Positions 14,127 through 20,887 of a stretch of 31,270 nt of DNA are shown one piece after another. Position 1 is the first letter of the stretch; every line of letters starts with the position of its first letter. The stretch covers positions 1-31,270 of the IMG/VR virus record IMGVR_UViG_3300042870_000257; one strand, given 5' to 3'. The translations under genes were made by a program, and so were the position numbers. The notes beneath the pieces were generated by a model. The model searched no databases. It was not told the DNA's origin and saw nothing but the letters and a program-made list of their open reading frames with translations. The stretch comes from a virus.

Positions 14127-14338
14127 CACGAGCTGAAGCATTAAAAAAAACACGTGAAAGGTTCACGAATTTAATTGACGGAAAGGTTTTACCTTACGTT
14201 GGAATAACTGAAATTATCCTATATTACGAAACGCTGGTTGCTAAAAATGTTGCGCCAACAGTTAGTCGAAGTTCTGGAATATTAGATAATTTTCGAGAAG
14301 CAGAAATACAAGAATACGAAGAAGATAATAATTTTTAA
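14123..14338 (+). CDS. Small protein of unknown function downstream of erf
   Basis: A 71-residue product with a basic helical N-terminus (TRAEALKKTRERFTNLIDG) and an acidic end (REAEIQEYEEDNNF). No recognised family. Its place between ERF and a helical recombination-associated gene suggests a DNA-metabolism accessory. Confidence 0.6.
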   Translation: MTRAEALKKTRERFTNLIDGKVLPYVGITEIILYYETLVAKNVAPTVSRSSGILDNFREAEIQEYEEDNNF

Positions 14339-14357
14339 CCCCTAAAAACAAACAATA

Positions 14358-14828
14358 ATGGAAAACATGGAAGATTTCGGAGTTGACCTCCAAGCAAAAG
14401 AACACGATTACCAAAACGCACAGCCGAACGTAATCGAGAAAACAACGCAAGGTATTAACGCGATCGTTGAAGCCGTTGAAAATGGAGTTGTAAACCCCTT
14501 AGATGCATTTGCAAGTTTCAATAAGTTGGAAAAGCTATTCAAAGAAGCAAAGGTAAAGATTGATGAAATGGCACGTGACGAAGCAGAAAAGTACACAGCG
14601 AAAACTTTTACTTTCGGAAACGTGGAATTTACACGCAAAGACGGAGCGAAGAAACTAAACTATTCAGAAGATTTGGTTTACGCTAATTTACAAGCTAGTT
14701 TAAAAGCACGTGAGGAATTGTTAAAGGTAGCGCAAAAACAAACAATGCTATTCGATAACGAGGGCGTTGAGGTGCCGAAAGTTTCAATTAGCTACAATAA
14801 AGATAGTTTAATGGTTAAATTCAAGTAA
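14358..14828 (+). CDS. Helical protein associated with the recombination module
   Basis: A 156-residue, mainly helical product (FASFNKLEKLFKEAKVKIDE, EKYTAKTFTFGNVEFTRKDG, VYANLQASLKAREELLKVAQ) with a short strand-rich end (VPKVSISYNKDSLMVKFK). Similar proteins often accompany single-strand annealing proteins and SSBs in phages of low-GC and Bacteroidetes hosts but have no settled function. The last gene before a strong terminator. Confidence 0.65.
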   Translation: MENMEDFGVDLQAKEHDYQNAQPNVIEKTTQGINAIVEAVENGVVNPLDAFASFNKLEKLFKEAKVKIDEMARDEAEKYTAKTFTFGNVEFTRKDGAKKLNYSEDLVYANLQASLKAREELLKVAQKQTMLFDNEGVEVPKVSISYNKDSLMVKFK

Positions 14829-14846
14829 CACAATCCAAATTAATTA

Positions 14847-14877
14847 ACCCCTGCATTTAGTTGTAGGGGTTTTTTTT
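14847..14877 (+). terminator. Rho-independent terminator
   Basis: ACCCCTGCA (14847-14855) pairs with TGTAGGGGT (14862-14870, one G-U pair) over TTTAGT, followed by eight T residues. Close relative of the terminator at 8468-8492. Confidence 0.92.
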
Positions 14878-15176
14878 ATGCGTATTTCCCGAGTTTTAGC
14901 AGTTAAAAACATAAAACTACCCTAAAACTTTTTAAAAGTAAGGAAGGTAAAAGCTATATACAGCAAAGGATACAGCAAAATTTCCCGACTTTTACCTACT
15001 TTTTTATAATTTCCTATTCAATACAGACTTAGGAATTAAAAAATAATAATTCTAAAAAAAAAGTAAGAAAGTGGGGAAATGTAGTTCAAACCCTTATAAA
15101 CAAAAGGAAAATGCTTCCCGACTTTTTAAAAGTTTTGGTAAAGTTTAAAGAAAGTTTTTTATTAAAGAATTATTTG
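14878..15176. other. Gene-free AT-rich region with iterons and palindromes: candidate replication origin
   Basis: No ORF on either strand is convincing here. The region holds TTCCCGA(C/G)TTTT three times (14886-14898, 14982-14994, 15115-15127), ATACAGCAAA twice at a 12-base period (14958-14967, 14970-14979), the palindrome ACTTTTTAAAAGT twice (14927-14939, 15121-15133), and the inverted repeat AGGTAAAAG/CTTTTACCT (14945-14953, 14989-14997). It lies directly before the replicative helicase gene. Repeats, palindromes and AT-richness beside a helicase gene fit an origin; binding sites for regulators are the alternative. Confidence 0.45.
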
Positions 15177-15184
15177 TATATTTG
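15177..15184 (+). promoter_or_regulatory. Bacteroidetes-type promoter P5 (-7 element)
   Basis: TATATTTG fits the consensus -7 element; no good TTTG -33 element is seen at the usual distance, so activation or a phage factor may be needed. It would transcribe the structured leader and the helicase gene. Confidence 0.5.
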
Positions 15185-15189
15185 TGGAC

Positions 15190-15298
15190 GTGAAAGTTAT
15201 CAATGCAGAAGGGTAGCTATTAGTCACTAAAAAAATTATTTAAAGCTCATTAACTTAGTAGCGCTGCATCGCAAAAGGTTAATGGGCTTTTATTTTTT
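15190..15298 (+). ncRNA. Structured leader RNA or small RNA ending in a terminator
   Basis: About 110 bases between promoter P5 and the helicase gene carry no ORF. They end in a 13-bp hairpin (15242-15254 with 15278-15290, one G-U pair) followed by a T-rich run to 15298, so most transcripts may stop before the helicase. The loop holds CTGCAT (15264-15269), exactly complementary to ATGCAG at 15203-15208, with extra complementarity around GCTA/TAGT, which would allow a pseudoknot or competing fold. It could be a riboswitch-like or attenuation leader, or a free small RNA. No known RNA family is recognised. Confidence 0.55.
15242..15298 (+). terminator. Terminator hairpin in the helicase leader
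   Basis: AAAGCTCATTAAC (15242-15254) and GTTAATGGGCTTT (15278-15290) form a long stem with one G-U pair; the 3' side runs into TTTTATTTTTT. It lies 16 bases before the helicase ATG, in the same direction, so it must be read through for helicase expression. Confidence 0.8.
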
Positions 15299-15313
15299 AA
15301 AACATTATGCAGA

Positions 15314-16804
15314 ATGAATGAAGCAACTACATTAATGACATTTTGGGACACGTTTAAAGACGGCAAAATATCAATTCACAACTACAATTTTAAATTATTT
15401 CTGGAAGGAAACAATTTTATAAAGTCAAAACCAAACCCTCAAAGCACTTTTAATCTTATAAGAAAAAACGGTATATTTTTAAATATAGTTGATGAATACG
15501 AAATAAAGGATTTTGTAATGGATTTTATTTTACAGCATAATTTTGAAAGTTCTGTATTCAATTTAGTTACAAGTCGAACAAGTCTTTTTAAAAGAGATTA
15601 TTTGTCAATGCTTAAAACTGAAACAATAAACATTTTAAGAGACAATGCAGAAACCTGCTACTTATTTTATAAAAACGGAGTTTTAGAAATTACAAAAAAC
15701 AAAGTTGAATTAAAGGAATATAAGGAATATAACCTTAACGTCTGGAAAGACCAAATTATTAACCGAGAATATTCAGAATGCGATCACCATGATAGCGAAT
15801 ATAGAACTTTCATTTGGTTAATTTCAGGAGGTTTTAAATTAACAGAAAACGCAAGTTCAAAAGAAATTGAAAGCTATAAACAAGCGGTTGCCAGATACAA
15901 TACTTTTCAATCTGTAATAGGTTACTTACTTCATTCTTATAACAACGGTTGCGATAATCGCGCGATAATTTTAAATGATGAAATGATTAGCGATGAACCA
16001 AACGGTAGGAGCGGAAAAGGTTTATTTTGGAATGCTTTAAAACATCTTAAAAAAGTTCACTCACTTAACGGAAAAAAGTTTGATTCAAACGATAAATTTA
16101 AGTATTCAAGTGTAAAAACAGATACTCAGGTTTTGGTTTACGACGATGTAAAAAAGAACTTTGTTTTCGAAGATTTGTTTTCAGAAATTACGGAAGGAAT
16201 TGATATTACTTACAAAGGAGTTGATACAATAAAACTTTCAATTTCAGAAAGCCCGAAAATATTAATTACTACAAATTACACGTTAAAGGGTTCTGGTGGA
16301 TCGCATGATGCCAGAAAATTCGAAGTTGAACTAAGTACATTTTTTAATTCAAAATATACGCCCTTACATTATTTTGGGCATAAACTATTTGATAGTTGGA
16401 ACGAAGCTGAATGGAAACGTTTTGATTCTTATATGATTCAATGCATAAAAAAATACTTACAAAACGGTTTAATGGATTACGATAAAATTTCTTTACCAAT
16501 TAAAAAATTACAAACAGAAATTAATATTGAACTTTACAACCAATTGCAAGGATTGAAATTTAATGACTGGTATAATTACGAAAAGCTATTTAACGATTAT
16601 AACGCAATTGTAGGGAAGTATGGATTTAAAGGAAAAACAGCATTTACACAAGCGTTTAATAAATATGTAAAATTCTTTGAAATAGAAGTTGATTACAGCG
16701 AGCCAAACGGAATAAAACACATTATGTTTGTGAAACGTGAAAAAGAAATAGTAAAGGAAAAAGTTGAAATTTGGGACGAACTAAACACAAAAGCAGGATT
16801 ATGA
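15314..16804 (+). CDS. SF3-type replicative helicase (D5-like)
   Basis: The 496-residue product has the three motifs of superfamily 3 AAA+ helicases: Walker A GRSGKG (231-236), Walker B VLVYDDV (273-279) and motif C KILITTNY (315-322), with a candidate arginine finger at R334. SF3 helicases unwind DNA at phage origins as hexamers. The first 200 residues are helical and show no clear archaeo-eukaryotic primase or zinc motif, so priming may depend on the host or on a divergent domain. The last 100 residues are winged-helix-like. No DNA polymerase is encoded here, so host polymerase is probably used. Confidence 0.88.
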   Translation: MNEATTLMTFWDTFKDGKISIHNYNFKLFLEGNNFIKSKPNPQSTFNLIRKNGIFLNIVDEYEIKDFVMDFILQHNFESSVFNLVTSRTSLFKRDYLSMLKTETINILRDNAETCYLFYKNGVLEITKNKVELKEYKEYNLNVWKDQIINREYSECDHHDSEYRTFIWLISGGFKLTENASSKEIESYKQAVARYNTFQSVIGYLLHSYNNGCDNRAIILNDEMISDEPNGRSGKGLFWNALKHLKKVHSLNGKKFDSNDKFKYSSVKTDTQVLVYDDVKKNFVFEDLFSEITEGIDITYKGVDTIKLSISESPKILITTNYTLKGSGGSHDARKFEVELSTFFNSKYTPLHYFGHKLFDSWNEAEWKRFDSYMIQCIKKYLQNGLMDYDKISLPIKKLQTEINIELYNQLQGLKFNDWYNYEKLFNDYNAIVGKYGFKGKTAFTQAFNKYVKFFEIEVDYSEPNGIKHIMFVKREKEIVKEKVEIWDELNTKAGL

Positions 16805-17130
16805 ATTCAATAAAAGAAATTTTAGCAGAAACGCACGAAATCGATAAAGCGTGGAAAAAGCTCGATATGAGTTGGATCATGGAAACGCAATACAAACACT
16901 CAGGTTATTTTCTAAACGATATTATTATCGAAGTTGAACGTAACTTGATCGCAAAGCAAAAGGAAGATTTGCCGAACACTAAAACAATTCTTAAATTCGA
17001 GAAAACATTAAACCGTTTACTTTTGATTCAGGAATACTTTAATAAATCGCAAAGTTACATTCGTGATTTGGAGTTACAAAACGAGCAATTAAAACAAAAG
17101 TTTGAAGCTTATAAAATAAATATAAAATGA
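16801..17130 (+). CDS. Helical protein of unknown function downstream of helicase
   Basis: An ATG at 16801 overlaps the helicase stop (ATGA) and gives a 109-residue product; upstream in-frame starts would run inside the helicase gene. The product is helical and charged, ending in a coiled coil (IRDLELQNEQLKQKFEAYKI). No family recognised. Coupling suggests a replication accessory. Confidence 0.65.
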   Translation: MNSIKEILAETHEIDKAWKKLDMSWIMETQYKHSGYFLNDIIIEVERNLIAKQKEDLPNTKTILKFEKTLNRLLLIQEYFNKSQSYIRDLELQNEQLKQKFEAYKINIK

Positions 17131-17258
17131 CTTATAAACTAATTTATGCTAATTTTCAGGTTTGGTATTTCCCGAGCCGTCAGTTAGCACTTTGGAAGAA
17201 AAAACAACTAATTGCAACGGGTAATTATTCACGTGAATTTAAAATAGAAACAGTTTGA
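17127..17258 (+). CDS. 43-residue coupled microprotein
   Basis: A basic, aromatic-rich small product (YANFQVWYFPSRQLALWKKK) bridging two genes, with an ATGA overlap at its start and a TTGA overlap with the next gene's TTG start. No family recognised. Confidence 0.5.
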   Translation: MTYKLIYANFQVWYFPSRQLALWKKKQLIATGNYSREFKIETV

Positions 17259-17800
17259 AACCTTACACCCTTAAACAATTCATTGATTACGTTCATATGA
17301 TTGATTGTTTAAATTCAACGATGCCAGCGTCAAAAGTTACGTTTAAAAAATACGATTTGGATAAAAAACGAGTAACTAAAAAACGATTAGTTGAGGTTCG
17401 ACAAACGGATAACGGTATTCCTTACGAATTTGTTATTCAGAAAAAAGAAACTTTAAAAATACCAAACGCAAACACCAACGAAATAACAAAACTAATCGTT
17501 GATTACGTTCACTACATTTACCCAAAATCTTCAGCATTTAAACGTATTTCAAGCGAGGGAAAATATAGAGTTGGAATTGGTTACATACCTAGTTCAAATA
17601 AAGGAATGTCGGACGCAGAGGGACTTGTTAACGGTAAGTTTTTAAGTTTGGAATTAAAGATAGGAAAAGACAAACAACGTGATTCACAAAAAGCAAGACA
17701 AATTGAAGTTGAAGAAAGCGGAGGAATTTATTACCTTTGTAAGTGGACGGACTTTGAAACGTTCCAGACTGAAATACAGAATTTAATACCAATTGAATGA
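17255..17800 (+). CDS. VRR-NUC-like endonuclease (PD-(D/E)XK fold)
   Basis: The C-terminal half shows the VRR-NUC pattern: GMSDAEG (D120), FLSLELKIGKDKQ with E133-x-K135, and QKARQIEVEESGGIYYL (145-161). These are the metal-binding acid, the E-x-K core and the Q/helix block of this restriction-endonuclease-like fold. Phage VRR-NUC proteins are thought to cut branched DNA such as Holliday junctions. The start codon appears to be TTG at 17255, overlapping the preceding stop; an in-frame ATG at 17297 would give a shorter form. The N-terminal 75 residues are basic and may bind DNA. Confidence 0.8.
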   Translation: MKPYTLKQFIDYVHMIDCLNSTMPASKVTFKKYDLDKKRVTKKRLVEVRQTDNGIPYEFVIQKKETLKIPNANTNEITKLIVDYVHYIYPKSSAFKRISSEGKYRVGIGYIPSSNKGMSDAEGLVNGKFLSLELKIGKDKQRDSQKARQIEVEESGGIYYLCKWTDFETFQTEIQNLIPIE

Positions 17801-18003
17801 AAGCAAATAAAGTAGCAATTATTGACGTTTACGAAAATGGTATTTTTGTGCGTAAATTAGAATCTGTTTGGTCAAATTTGCCAAATTTAGAATTACATTG
17901 TACCTTTGAAATAACTACTCAAAAATTAGAATGCAAAACACAAATTGATAAACAACTTTTTGATTTTATAGAAAATGAAGTTATAGAATTTTTAACGATA
18001 TGA
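17797..18003 (+). CDS. Small protein of unknown function between nuclease and ParB-like gene
   Basis: A 68-residue product with alternating strands (KVAIIDVYENGIFVRKLE, LELHCTFEITTQKLEC) and an end helix. Coupled by ATGA to both neighbours. No recognised motif. Confidence 0.6.
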   Translation: MKANKVAIIDVYENGIFVRKLESVWSNLPNLELHCTFEITTQKLECKTQIDKQLFDFIENEVIEFLTI

Positions 18004-18578
18004 ATGCAATCAAAACAAAACTAAGCGAGGTTAAATTAAACCCAAACAACCCCAGGTTAATTAAAGACGACAATTTTAAGAAGTTAGTTCAATCAATAAA
18101 AGACTTTCCAGAAATGCTAGATATTCGACCTATTGTAGTTAACGCAGATATGGTAATCCTTGGCGGAAATATGCGATTTAAAGCGTGCAAAGAAGCAGGA
18201 TTAAAAGAAGTTCCGATTATAATTGCCGATAACCTTACGGAAGAACAACAACGAGAATTTCTGATTAAGGATAACGTAAGCGGTGGCGAATGGGATTGGA
18301 GTTTATTAAGCGAATGGGATTCGGAGCAGTTGGAAGAGTGGGGTTTGCAAATTTATGGCTTTGAAGATAATATGACTAATAATGAAGGTTATGAAGGTTT
18401 AGACCAATTAAGTAAATTAGATAAATTTTTAAGTGCTGAATTAAAAAGAATGTTTTTAGTTTATGATAACGAAACTTTTGAAAATGTTATTGAATGGTTT
18501 AATAAACAACAAGCAAAACACGAATTAGAAAACCATAGCCAAGTAATTTTAAAGTTAATGGAAAATGAAAACATTTGA
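18000..18578 (+). CDS. ParB/sulfiredoxin-fold protein
   Basis: The N-terminal 95 residues match the ParB-like nuclease/Srx fold: LSEVKLNPNNPRLI (8-21), DIRPIVVNADMVILGGNMRF (41-60) with GGNMRFKA in place of the usual GERRxRA box, then VPIIIADNLTEEQQREFLIK. Phage proteins of this kind usually carry or neighbour a DNA methyltransferase; here the rest (about 100-192) is a helical domain without methyltransferase motifs. ParB folds can bind CTP or act as nucleases, so the activity is uncertain. It overlaps the TET/JBP-like dioxygenase gene, suggesting joint action on DNA. Confidence 0.78.
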   Translation: MNAIKTKLSEVKLNPNNPRLIKDDNFKKLVQSIKDFPEMLDIRPIVVNADMVILGGNMRFKACKEAGLKEVPIIIADNLTEEQQREFLIKDNVSGGEWDWSLLSEWDSEQLEEWGLQIYGFEDNMTNNEGYEGLDQLSKLDKFLSAELKRMFLVYDNETFENVIEWFNKQQAKHELENHSQVILKLMENENI

Positions 18579-19395
18579 ATTAAATAAAATTAAGGGCTGC
18601 GAAGAACTAATAAAACAAACGCCAACAAAAAATGATTATAATTTAGTAATAAGTGAAGACACTTTATTTACTAAAAATGGCGTTAATGTAGGTTTATATA
18701 TTAAAATAGATAATAATCAATTACAAGGAATAAGGAACGCAAGTTTAAATACAAAATATGTAAAAACTTACAGGACAAGAAAAGCACTTCCAACACAATC
18801 AAGCGTATTTGGAAGTTTACCAAGAATACCTTTAAGAAATGATTATTGTAGGTTTTCAGCACAAACAAAAAACGAAAAAGAAAACGCAAATATATTATTT
18901 AGTTTTTTACCTTACTTAACTGAAATTTACAAAATCTATTTACCAACGCAACACGAACACGATTTAAAAGTAATACAAGAAAACGTTGATAGCGATTATT
19001 TAATTAAAGAAAAAACACCCTTTACAACCGCAAACATAAATGTAAACCACGCAATAAAATACCATAAAGACACGGGAAATTTTAGGGGTAATTTATCAAA
19101 CGTTTTAATTTTAAGAGACGGGATTGTAGGCGGTCAACTTGTTTTCCCTGAGTATGGTTTTGCACTCGCACAAGAAGACGGTTATTTAGCAATATTTGAT
19201 GGGCAAAGTGAAATTCACGGGGTAATGCCTATCATAAAAACAAAAGAAAACCCTTACCGTGCGTCTATAGTTTATTACACACTTGAAAATATGAAGCATT
19301 GTTACCCGTTTAAAATGGAAGTTGAAAGGTTACAAAATGTCGCTTCAGTAAGGGCAAATAACAGGGCAAACAATAAAGACCCAAGGACAAAATAA
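18565..19395 (+). CDS. TET/JBP-like 2-oxoglutarate/Fe(II) dioxygenase
   Basis: The 276-residue product has the layout of TET/JBP-family base dioxygenases: H167-K-D169 as the iron-binding HxD, GGQLVFPEYG (189-198) where this family has its conserved GG-L-P turn, H218-G-V as the distal iron ligand, and R232 in YRASIVYYT as the 2-oxoglutarate anchor. Members hydroxylate the methyl group of 5-methylcytosine or thymine in DNA. The N-terminal 100 residues lack a recognised domain. The gene overlaps the ParB-like gene by 14 bases. The dioxygenase fold is well supported by motif order; the base substrate is unknown because no methyltransferase is encoded. Confidence 0.72.
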   Translation: MKTFELNKIKGCEELIKQTPTKNDYNLVISEDTLFTKNGVNVGLYIKIDNNQLQGIRNASLNTKYVKTYRTRKALPTQSSVFGSLPRIPLRNDYCRFSAQTKNEKENANILFSFLPYLTEIYKIYLPTQHEHDLKVIQENVDSDYLIKEKTPFTTANINVNHAIKYHKDTGNFRGNLSNVLILRDGIVGGQLVFPEYGFALAQEDGYLAIFDGQSEIHGVMPIIKTKENPYRASIVYYTLENMKHCYPFKMEVERLQNVASVRANNRANNKDPRTK

Positions 19396-19416
19396 ACAGT
19401 GAAATAACAGAGAATT

Positions 19417-19731
19417 ATGGCTGATAAATTAGACAACTTAAAACCATTTGAACAAGGCGAAAGTGGAAACCCAAACGGAAGACCAAAAGGAAGTCGTAAC
19501 CGTTCAACTATTGCGCGTCAATGGTTGGAGGTTAATCAAAATTTAAAGAACCCTTTAACAGGCGTAAACGAAACAATGTCACAAGAAGATTTAATGACTT
19601 TGGCACTAATTAAAAAAGCAAGGGACGGCGATGTTTCAGCTTACAAAGCATTGATGGATTCAGGTTACGGAGCACCTTTACAGTCTATTGAAAATACAAT
19701 TATCGAGCAACCTTTATTTCCAGATGAATGA
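19417..19731 (+). CDS. Candidate small terminase subunit (DUF5681-type)
   Basis: The 104-residue product has the DUF5681 signature FEQGESGNPNGRPKGSRNRS (11-30), a basic Gly/Asn-rich arm that binds DNA, followed by helices (SQEDLMTLALIKKARDGDVS, then AYKALMDSGYGAP). Such proteins commonly sit upstream of large terminases and probably recognise the packaging site. Its stop overlaps the ATG of the sigma-like gene. Confidence 0.7.
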   Translation: MADKLDNLKPFEQGESGNPNGRPKGSRNRSTIARQWLEVNQNLKNPLTGVNETMSQEDLMTLALIKKARDGDVSAYKALMDSGYGAPLQSIENTIIEQPLFPDE

Positions 19732-20252
19732 ATTGGTTAAGTGAAGTTGCAAAGAACCATAAGAGTTATGTAAAAGTAATTAACAGTTTCGGCGAATATT
19801 TTTATGCTGAAGATTTGGTGCAAGAAATGTACCTTAGACTAGACCGAAATAAGCAACCCGAACAAATAATTGTTAACGGAAAAGTGAATGAATACTATAT
19901 TTATTTAACGCTGAAGTCTATATTTTTAAACTTTGTAAAAGCAAAAGAGCAAGTTTATAAAACAAATGATTTACCTTTGAATATTGAAGCCGTTGACAAT
20001 AGCAGTTATCACGAAGCACAATTTCGTTTTAACAGCATTATCGAAGCTGAAATTGATAAGTGGGAATGGTACGATGCAATGTTGTTTAGGTTGTATTTAG
20101 ATAGCGGAAAATCAATGCGAGATATTTCGGACGGAACGACAATAAGTCTGCGCTCGGTATTCGACACGTTGGCAGAATGTAAGCGTAAATTAAAAGCGAA
20201 CTGTAAAGAAGATTATGAAGATTTAATTAATAACGATTACGAATTGATATGA
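19728..20252 (+). CDS. Sigma-70-like factor (ECF-like)
   Basis: The 174-residue product has a region-2-like block, YAEDLVQEMYLRL (26-38), which matches the core-binding helix of sigma-70 proteins, and a C-terminal helix-turn-helix (KSMRDISDGTTISLRSVFDT, about 128-147) like region 4. The layout and length resemble ECF sigma factors. A phage sigma factor could redirect host polymerase to late promoters. Alternatively it could be a DNA-binding protein derived from a sigma factor, perhaps part of packaging, given its place before the large terminase. Region 2 DNA-melting residues are not clear. Confidence 0.6.
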   Translation: MNWLSEVAKNHKSYVKVINSFGEYFYAEDLVQEMYLRLDRNKQPEQIIVNGKVNEYYIYLTLKSIFLNFVKAKEQVYKTNDLPLNIEAVDNSSYHEAQFRFNSIIEAEIDKWEWYDAMLFRLYLDSGKSMRDISDGTTISLRSVFDTLAECKRKLKANCKEDYEDLINNDYELI

Positions 20253-20488
20253 CACCGAAAGAGAAAGCAGAAGAATTGTATCTTAAAATGTTAAATTGGC
20301 AAAGTGATTCAAATAAATTTTTAGAAACAAATATTATTTCAACGTCAGCTAAACAATGCGCTTTAATTGCAGTTGAACAGATGATATTAGTTCTACCATT
20401 CACAAATACTAATACGTCACTTAATGAGTATGCTATTTATTTGCAAAAATACTTATTAGAAGTTAAACAAGAAATACAAAATTTATAA
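20249..20488 (+). CDS. MTPK-family paralog 3, unknown function
   Basis: A 79-residue product starting MTPKEKAEELYLKML, with KQCALIAVEQMIL in the middle and LEVKQEIQNL at the end, the same landmarks as the genes at 8650 and 8940. It is coupled to the sigma-like gene (ATGA). Confidence 0.75.
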   Translation: MTPKEKAEELYLKMLNWQSDSNKFLETNIISTSAKQCALIAVEQMILVLPFTNTNTSLNEYAIYLQKYLLEVKQEIQNL

Positions 20489-20491
20489 ATA

Positions 20492-20887
20492 ATGGCAAAA
20501 AGAAAACCAAAAGGATTAGGCGACACTATCGACCAAATCACAACAGCAACTGGAATTAAAGCACTTGTTAAATTTGTAGCAGGGGAAGACTGCGGTTGCG
20601 ACCGCCGAAAGGAAGCGTTAAACAAACTATTTCCTTATAATAAACCCAATTGTTTAAACGAAGCAGATTACAACTTTCTACACGAATTTTTTACAGTTGC
20701 AAGGGGTTCAATTGTTCCCTCCGTTCAATACCGATTAAACGAAATTCACACTAACGTTTTTAACAAGGTAACGAACTTTACTAATTGCACAAGTTGTTTA
20801 GCGGATAGGGTCAACGCACTAAAAAAAGTTTATGTTCAAACGAACGACAGCCGTCAACAAGATACGGCAATTGAAGAAACGAATTAA
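20492..20887 (+). CDS. Conserved Cys-containing protein before large terminase
   Basis: A 131-residue product. The N-terminal segment KGLGDTIDQITTATGIKALV is typical of proteins found before large terminases in Bacteroidetes phages. It has C34-G-C36, then a cysteine at about 54, and N-C-T-S-C near residue 100, suggesting a metal site. Its last 56 bases overlap the large terminase gene. Function unknown; a packaging accessory is plausible from context. Confidence 0.65.
   Translation: MAKRKPKGLGDTIDQITTATGIKALVKFVAGEDCGCDRRKEALNKLFPYNKPNCLNEADYNFLHEFFTVARGSIVPSVQYRLNEIHTNVFNKVTNFTNCTSCLADRVNALKKVYVQTNDSRQQDTAIEETN

Noticed and set aside
14878-15176. CRISPR-like array
   Set aside because: The repeats are short, irregularly spaced and not separated by uniform spacers.
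15190-15298. tRNA gene
   Set aside because: No cloverleaf, no T-loop consensus GTTCRANNC; the fold is one long terminator hairpin plus an upstream complementary segment.
18000-18578. Plasmid or prophage partition system (ParA/ParB)
   Set aside because: There is no ParA ATPase and no integrase or excisionase; the ParB-like fold is in a phage accessory form with a different C-terminal domain.
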